DNA of 64,000 nt. Source: Leguminivora glycinivorella (Eukaryota > Arthropoda > Insecta > Lepidoptera > Tortricidae). The position numbers were made by a program, and so were the translations under genes. The DNA is taken from positions 449,001-513,000 of the forward strand of contig NC_062982.1 in NCBI RefSeq assembly GCF_023078275.1, written 5' to 3'. This document shows positions 59,201-64,000 of this stretch, piece by piece (position 1 is the first letter of the stretch; every line of letters begins with the position of its first letter). Under the pieces are notes generated by a model, which saw only the letters and a program-made list of their open reading frames with translations, searched no databases and had not been told where the DNA came from.

Positions 59201-61734
59201 GTATGTCGGGTTTACCACGAAATGGTCCCGCCTCAGCATAAATGGGTCAGCGCAATGGTGTTAGATCCTAAGAAATACAAAACTAAATTAGCACGTAAGG
59301 TTTAACTGTAAGTGTTAATTTGATGCAATAAATTGAAATTGAAGCACTGATCTTCCGGTGAGACCAGTTTGTGTCGGGGGTTTTTCATTAAATCATTGTT
59401 TTTTTAGATACATGAACAGCACGGTGTTCCAAATCGGGCTTATGTACGGCAACACGCTAGAGCTGCGCGCGACCGCCGGCTCGCTCTACAGCACCATGGC
59501 TAAGATGCCACTCACCGTGTCCACGTTGTGGTAAGTTTTTCATTTTTATTCTTTATACTCATACATACATACAATCACGCCTATAAAGAAATATGCAGAG
59601 CACAAAATCACTGAAATTCCAGTACAATTTGGCCGATATTCTTAAGTTGATACGTGTTAAAATTGTCAAATATTAATATGTACTTATTATCGCCATCTAA
59701 CTGAGAATCAACTAAAGGTGTAGCGATATTTATAGGCGACCGATGGTTCATCATCATACGTTTTTTTCCGTTCAGACTATCAATTCCGTCCGTCCGCGGA
59801 TAATCTCAGAACCGTTAGCACTATGAAATTTGATTATGTATATCAATCACACCTAATTAAAAATTGGAAAAAAATGTCCTATTAGCGTACCCCTTAAAAA
59901 GTGGGGGCTTTTTTTCTTAACCTCAACGTGTGATATTTGCCTAGGTATTTAAAAATGAATATAGGTTTACTAAGACCGTTTTTTGATAATATTAACTTTT
60001 CGGAAATAATCGCTCCTAAAGGAAAAAAAGTGCGTCCCCCCTCTAACTTTTGAACCATATGTTTAAAAAAATATGAAAAAAATCAAGATCTTCATTATAA
60101 AAATTGTTTTAATATAGGTTTAGTAGTTTTTGAAAAAATCAACATAAAGGTTTTATTATTCCGAAACCTTTACAATGATTTCATAATGAAAGTCATATGA
60201 CGAGAAAGGTATTACGAATGAATGTTTCCTCGCTCCCATTACTTCCTTCCACATTCATTAAGAGGTGGATGGAAACGAAAGCAAGCAAATGATGAAATGA
60301 CGGGCGATAGAGATGTATGGAAGAGGAAGACATGATGTGCCGACCTCAAGCGACTGGGATAAGGGCAAGAAAATGATGATTAGAGTTGTGCCTGCTCGTT
60401 CACTGAAAAGAGCGCTTCCAACTAGTACGATCTCCGAAGAATTTAGTACAGTAGTACACCAAGAAAGCGACAGAAAAATTGAGAATATGGCGTACAGTAA
60501 CGCTCGCTCGTACTAGCCAAGAGCAGATCGGCCGCTTTCGTGCGCTCTCGGTCCAAGTCAGTCGGTTCTAGTTCGGTTGCGGTCGGATCACACGGATCGC
60601 TTTGCTGTCATTTATTTAGAGGGAATCGTGTCTTTTGTACTATTAGTACATGTACTACACAAGCCTAATGGTGGCATCGTATAGCAGTATGTATGATTGC
60701 AGGTACATCTTCCACTACCACAAGCTGCTGAACATAGCGTACGACATGGCCAGCAACATGGAGTTCATCTTCCTGCTGAACGACCGTCTTCAGGAGGGCG
60801 CTTACCACTTCCCATACGTCCAGGGAAAAGTAAGGCCTTAGTGTATGTTAGGTCGGCGACGCGTGCAGCGGACCGGGCAAGCGTGCGTCCACCCTATGCA
60901 GCGACGACTTAGGACATTTGTATGAGCTTCAGTTGTTTCAAATGCACAGCGCACGCCCCGCACCGCTGATCGCCCAATATGAGCGTACACTCAAGCCTTT
61001 CACTGAACGAATTCGAGATCAAAAACGCAAACAAAGAAATATCCCATAGTTGCTTTACAGCTTCGCAATTCGGTTTCTGTGATATTAGACATCAAAGTTA
61101 AAAAATTTAGGCCTAAAAACTGGTTTTTGGGCCATAACTTTTGTCTTAATTACTTTAAAATAAAAATTGTACATGCATTTTTAGAAAAGTCTAAGGTAAA
61201 CCCAAATATGTCGATTTCATATATGAAAGATTCGAGTGTTTTTTTTGACAATGCTCGAAATATGACACATACGAATGGACATAAAAGATTATATAGTTAA
61301 GTTTGCCTTGTTTACAATTCTATGTGTAGTGCAATTTTAGGAGATTGAACTCAAAACTTCTTAAAAGTCGATGAAAACCGCGGGTAGCCCCTTAAGTTGT
61401 ATTTAGGGTGCCGTCATATAGCAGCCATGTACTGAAATAAACTTTTACTTTACTTTGATAATAGTACATTGTGCAACATGGGGCATAAATTTAATATTGC
61501 AAAGAAGAGTATAGGTCTTCAACTTCATCAAACGATTCGAGTTTGTGATATACAATGAATGGATGAAGTTTTATGCTTAGTTTTGGTTTCTATGTGTAAA
61601 TTTGTTAATTTAAATTAATAAATACCATCTTATATTTCCAGAATGGATCCGTCAGCTTACCTTTCGATTCCCGCGAAGCTACGAGCGAGGACCCCGAGAA
61701 TGTATACAGGAGAAAGAAGAAGAAGAAGAAATAA
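56242..61734 (+). CDS. gene F: seven-exon secreted family member
   Basis: Hand-assembled exons: 56242-56296, 56748-56888, 57314-57558, 58278-58381, 59408-59530, 60703-60829 and 61642-61734; phases 1,1,0,2,2,0; 888 bases, 295 residues. Leader MLFFMRSPLYLGSVLLLTWL, then CGNFAVLPPRGMLPNADRM. A long helical, charged stretch follows (LERLEFNVLDLENLQNVINL). The core aligns with E and A: MAHTAYSSRYEISKTNRLRR, FQIGLMYGNTLELRATAGSL (A: YKMGYLFAKTD), FHYHKLLNIAYDMASNMEFI and FLLNDRLQ (A: YNIERL...DLLISND). The tail differs, ending in RRKKKKKK. Two phase-2 introns sit at the same core positions as in E. The donor of exon 2 is weak (ACAG|GTCGGT). Introns contain an RT fragment, SINEs and other repeats. 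Function unknown. Confidence 0.82.
56405..56645 (+). mobile_element. SINE family 3 in gene F intron 1
   Basis: GAGGGTTCGAACCCCCGGCT is a B-box/T-arm-like motif, followed by GCGTTTTTCGGAACTTATGT, TTTTCGGTGAAGGAAAACAT and CGTGAGAAAACCGCACTAAT, the body found reversed at 50360. Confidence 0.65.
56950..57240. repeat. hairpin-element and ATCGA repeat remnants in gene F intron 2
   Basis: 56950-57080: TGCGTGCCTTGAAATCCTC, TTTGAACCAGTCGCTACGCTC and ACTTTGCCCCCGTGTTAAAC, the hairpin family of 34550-34735. 57120-57215: TGTTTCGTCGACAAACTTTTC, GAAAGTTTAGTTCGAGTAAA, shared with 45935-46030. Followed by (GATAA)n and a LINE-like end. Confidence 0.6.
57905..58190 (+). mobile_element. non-LTR reverse transcriptase fragment
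   Basis: GVKQGCVLALTLFALYFALA (RT domain with the QG motif), IRIRYRTDGGIFNLARLKAR, then ITEIMYADDLCFVT with the YADD catalytic box. Cut at both ends; the right edge runs into a SINE head (58209-58262, reversed). Sits in intron 3 of gene F in the same strand. Confidence 0.85.
58541..58797 (-). mobile_element. tRNA-derived SINE (family 1), full length, reversed
   Basis: From AATATTATAGGACATTCTTA and GCCCACGGTAAGCTCAAGAA to CCGGGATTCGAACCCGGGAC (B-box complement) and GCGCCAGACCGGTCGTC (head). In gene F intron 4. Confidence 0.92.
58855..59407. other. gene F intron 4, further repeat remnants
   Basis: 58855-59012 is a degenerate copy of the repeat at 3340 (GGATTAACCGATTTAGATTT, GTTCTTAGCCATG). 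59018-59190 looks like a reversed LINE 3' end (TCAGATTCAGATTCAATAG). No other feature is recognised. Confidence 0.45.
59740..60395. repeat. degenerate GGGTTCCGTAG-type element and LINE tail in gene F intron 5
   Basis: GATAATCTCAGAACCGTTAG, AATAATCGCTCCTAAAGGAA and TCTAACTTTTGAACCATATG match the interior of the 38234 element. 60180-60390 holds an RTE-like LINE tail (GGCGATAGAGATGTATGGAA, GGAAGACATGATGTGCCGAC). Confidence 0.6.
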
Positions 61735-61929
61735 AAGATGTATTGACGTCGTCCGAAATATATTCCATTTCCACGATTACAAATCCTGTCTTTGCCAAAA
61801 CACTACAAGCGTTTTTATTGAGAAGGACGCAATACTGAAAATGTACCATGCCATATTGCTCCCACACTACAGCAGCAGAGAGGAACAGCGCAGTTCAAAA
61901 TAACAATTCAAAGTAATTTTATGGAATGT

Positions 61930-62440
61930 TACAAAAAATTATGATCAAAAAACAGATCAAAAAAAATAAACCGTGCGTATAGTAAATCTTTTGCAGTGCG
62001 AGCGGTTCAACTTTGGAATGAGTTGCTTCCGTCCTTAAGGAAATCGCAGTCCGTTGCCTCGCTCAAGGGGCAGTTAAAAAAGCTGTGGCTATCGGAACAT
62101 GGATGACTTGTTTGTAACTAGTTATAGATACTATATATAAATATATATTTATTTACTATATATATTGTTATATATTCTTTATATTTGATGTTACCTTTTA
62201 TTCCAATTTTATTTTATTATTTTTTGTTTTAGTCTCTTTTATATTTTTATGGGCTTTCCTATAAACTGTTGTACTAAGTGCTATATTTGTCTACCATTCT
62301 TCATCACATTTTACCTACTCAAAGGTTAGCTGGAAGAAATCCCTTAAAGGGATAAGTTCGCCTTTGTACTGTCTATCCTGTGTCATATTTGTGTTTTGTG
62401 TTTTGTACAATAAAGAGTTTATACATACATACATACATAC
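61930..62440 (+). mobile_element. LINE 3' fragment just after gene F
   Basis: AYSKSFAVRAVQLWNELLPS followed by LRKSQSVASLKGQLKKLWLS encodes the usual ORF2 tail, then GGTTAGCTGGAAGAAATCCC, GGGATAAGTTCGCCTTTGTA and ACAATAAAGAGTTTA(TACA)n. It begins about 200 bp past the stop of F, so the transcript of F may end inside it or at the AATAAA at 61965-61970. Confidence 0.8.
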
Positions 62441-62608
62441 AGTTTTATGCGTAGAAATACACTGTGATAATACAGTGTGTTACAATCAAGTGGGCTTTTT
62501 TTTAAAGGAGCGTTATTTAACATAGTTATTTACCGTAACCATGTCATTAAATTAATCCGTAAATAAAGTTTTTATCTTCATAAACTTTCTAACAAAAATT
62601 GCCAGCAA

Positions 62609-62750
62609 TGTACAGTCGCCATCAGATATATAAGAGCGCCCGAGGTACTCAAAAATATCTGAACACGCCTCTATTGCCTAGGCGTTAAAGGCGTGTTCAG
62701 ATATTTTTGAGTACCTCGGGCGCTCTTATATATCTGATGGCGACTGTACA
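62609..62750. mobile_element. long palindromic hairpin element
   Basis: Arms of about 60 bp, nearly perfect: TGTACAGTCGCCATCAGATA at the left and TATCTGATGGCGACTGTACA at the right, with AGGTACTCAAAAATATCTGA inside. A MITE-like hairpin with an 18-bp loop around CTATTGCCTAGGCGTTAA. Confidence 0.92.
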
Positions 62751-62934
62751 GCAAATTCACTTGTTAAGTAAGGGCAATGACGGTTCATATAAGTACCTAT
62801 TAGCGATGTTATGAATTGAATAAATTATGAGTTGCTCGTAAATTCATATATTATGTATGAAATCAACAAAAAATGTTTTACTCGAATTTACCAAAAGACG
62901 ATATAGGTATTATGTGGTTAATGAACTTCCAGTT

Positions 62935-63093
62935 GTAGTGCGAAATTATTTTCCTTCGTATTTTTACGGGAACGTACGAACGTGTCATGCTATTTCAGTC
63001 AGTCTCAGTACAAGACGTACTGACACTGTCTGAACTAGCATGACAAATACGAACGTTTCCGGAAAAATACGAAAGAAAACCTTTTCGCACTAC
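62935..63093. mobile_element. short TIR element
   Basis: GTAGTGCGAAATTATTTTCC and TTCGTATTTTTACGGGAACG at the left pair with CGTTTCCGGAAAAATACGAA and GAAAACCTTTTCGCACTAC at the right. The centre has a second inverted pair (CATGCTATTTCAGTCAGT / CTGAACTAGCATG). Confidence 0.85.
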
Positions 63094-64000
63094 ATCTATT
63101 CTGTAACGACGTTTAGAATTGACTTAACAGAAAACAATAAAAACACTATGTACTATCAGCTGCAAAAGTCGATGACGAATTTATCAATGAATTCATTCAT
63201 AATTTCAAGTACATCCTTGGTTATCTGTGGCGAAACTTACACATTTCCACATTCGCCCTGTCAGACAGGCCGGGTCATGTTTTATTCGCGAAGAAAAGTT
63301 GGTCATACCGCTCGGAGGCTATTTTGTATCGCCATCTCGCTCGCCGCTCGCGAGGCAAAGATTATGCGGGTGGGGAATACTGCCTAAACTATAGGCTACT
63401 CTGTGAGTAAAGAAATTAGATTTATAGGTAGGACTTATCTATAAATTTTGCCTTAAGTTTCGAGTAAGTAACTGGTGTTTTTGAATGCGTTATTCTGTAG
63501 CTTAAATGTGTCGCTTAACTTAAAACTCGCGTAAATCCATTCTGTTTTAAGGTTGATTATGTATAAAAATATATATAATATGGAAAAAATCAACCTCATA
63601 CTCATAGTAGAATGGATTTACCAAGTTTGAAGTAAAGCGACACAAATGTCAAGAATAAGTTAGTTTCCTACACTTAAAATATTTTATTCAGTGCACGAAT
63701 AAAGCACCACGTAAGTAATTAGAAGAAACACATGGACAGTAGTTATGTTTAAACATAATTTATATTTAATAAGTCAAAGAGAAAGATGTAAAGTAAATGA
63801 ATTGACCGTGACTTCTTTCCTCAGTATTTCATAGTAATTCCATATTAGTAAATCGTTTTGACATTTCTTAAAAAGAAGCTGATTTGACTTATAGGAAACC
63901 ATCCTATTGTCAAGGTATTTATGTCACTTCAAACTAGTCTTCTCCAAGACCAAGGGGTCAACGGCGTCCCCGAAACGTTGAAGGTTTGTTTTAATATTAC
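63094..64000. other. end of window, one TIR element, no gene
   Basis: 63508-63643 is a copy of the TIR element of 41683 (GTGTCGCTTAACTTAAAACT / AGTTTGAAGTAAAGCGACAC-like arms). The rest is AT-rich; the open frame 63040-63387 starts inside a TIR element and shows no family. Confidence 0.45.

Overview
The window looks like nuclear DNA from a moth or butterfly (Lepidoptera). It is AT-rich and intron-split, and it carries a Mag-type Ty3/gypsy element with 88-bp LTRs, Jockey/RTE-like LINE fragments, tRNA-derived SINEs ending in ATTTATTTA-like tails, many short inverted-repeat elements and TTAGG-bearing minisatellites. The order assignment is inference from these repeats. Nothing prokaryotic is present.

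Region 1 (about 0.6-12.4 kb, + strand): the 3' two-thirds of a lysophosphatidylcholine acyltransferase (LPCAT) gene in eight exons, whose splice phases join into a 346-codon C-terminal portion ending in an EF-hand. Its third visible intron holds a 2.5-kb foldback element built of 100-bp repeats in opposite orientations. Two of its exons have partial copies just downstream in introns.

Region 2 (about 18-61.7 kb): a cluster of six related genes that I name A-F. I do not recognise the family. All six encode apparently secreted, mostly helical proteins of about 290-350 residues sharing a C-terminal core (tyrosine and Met-Gly-Tyr-Leu-Phe-like motif, then a YxxER...DxD..DL motif). A (18185-19748), B (31614-33066), C (38115-41224) and D (about 44380-45589) are on the + strand, each with a tiny leader exon and one large exon. 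E (55981-49044, - strand, six exons) and F (56242-61734, + strand, seven exons) are divergent, head to head, with 260 bp between start codons. I assembled the leader exons and all E/F exons by hand from splice sites and phase; each gene closes to an open frame with a signal peptide. A and B are a recent duplication that includes upstream and downstream DNA. A 1589-bp tandem duplication has doubled the first exon and presumed promoter of C.

Between the family members lies transposon-derived DNA: a full-length Mag-like element (21069-26067) with identical LTRs and a 5-bp target duplication; two minisatellite arrays (26248-26965 and 46297-46870) sharing a telomere-like core; a LINE nested in a LINE with a clear target-site duplication (28.7-30.4 kb); repeated copies of an element carrying GTCC/GGAC microsatellites (36.6-44.2 kb); and several families of short hairpin or TIR elements. 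The likely undescribed system here is the A-F secreted protein family: two multi-intron members that may share a promoter, and four members that have lost most introns and multiplied within repeat-rich DNA.
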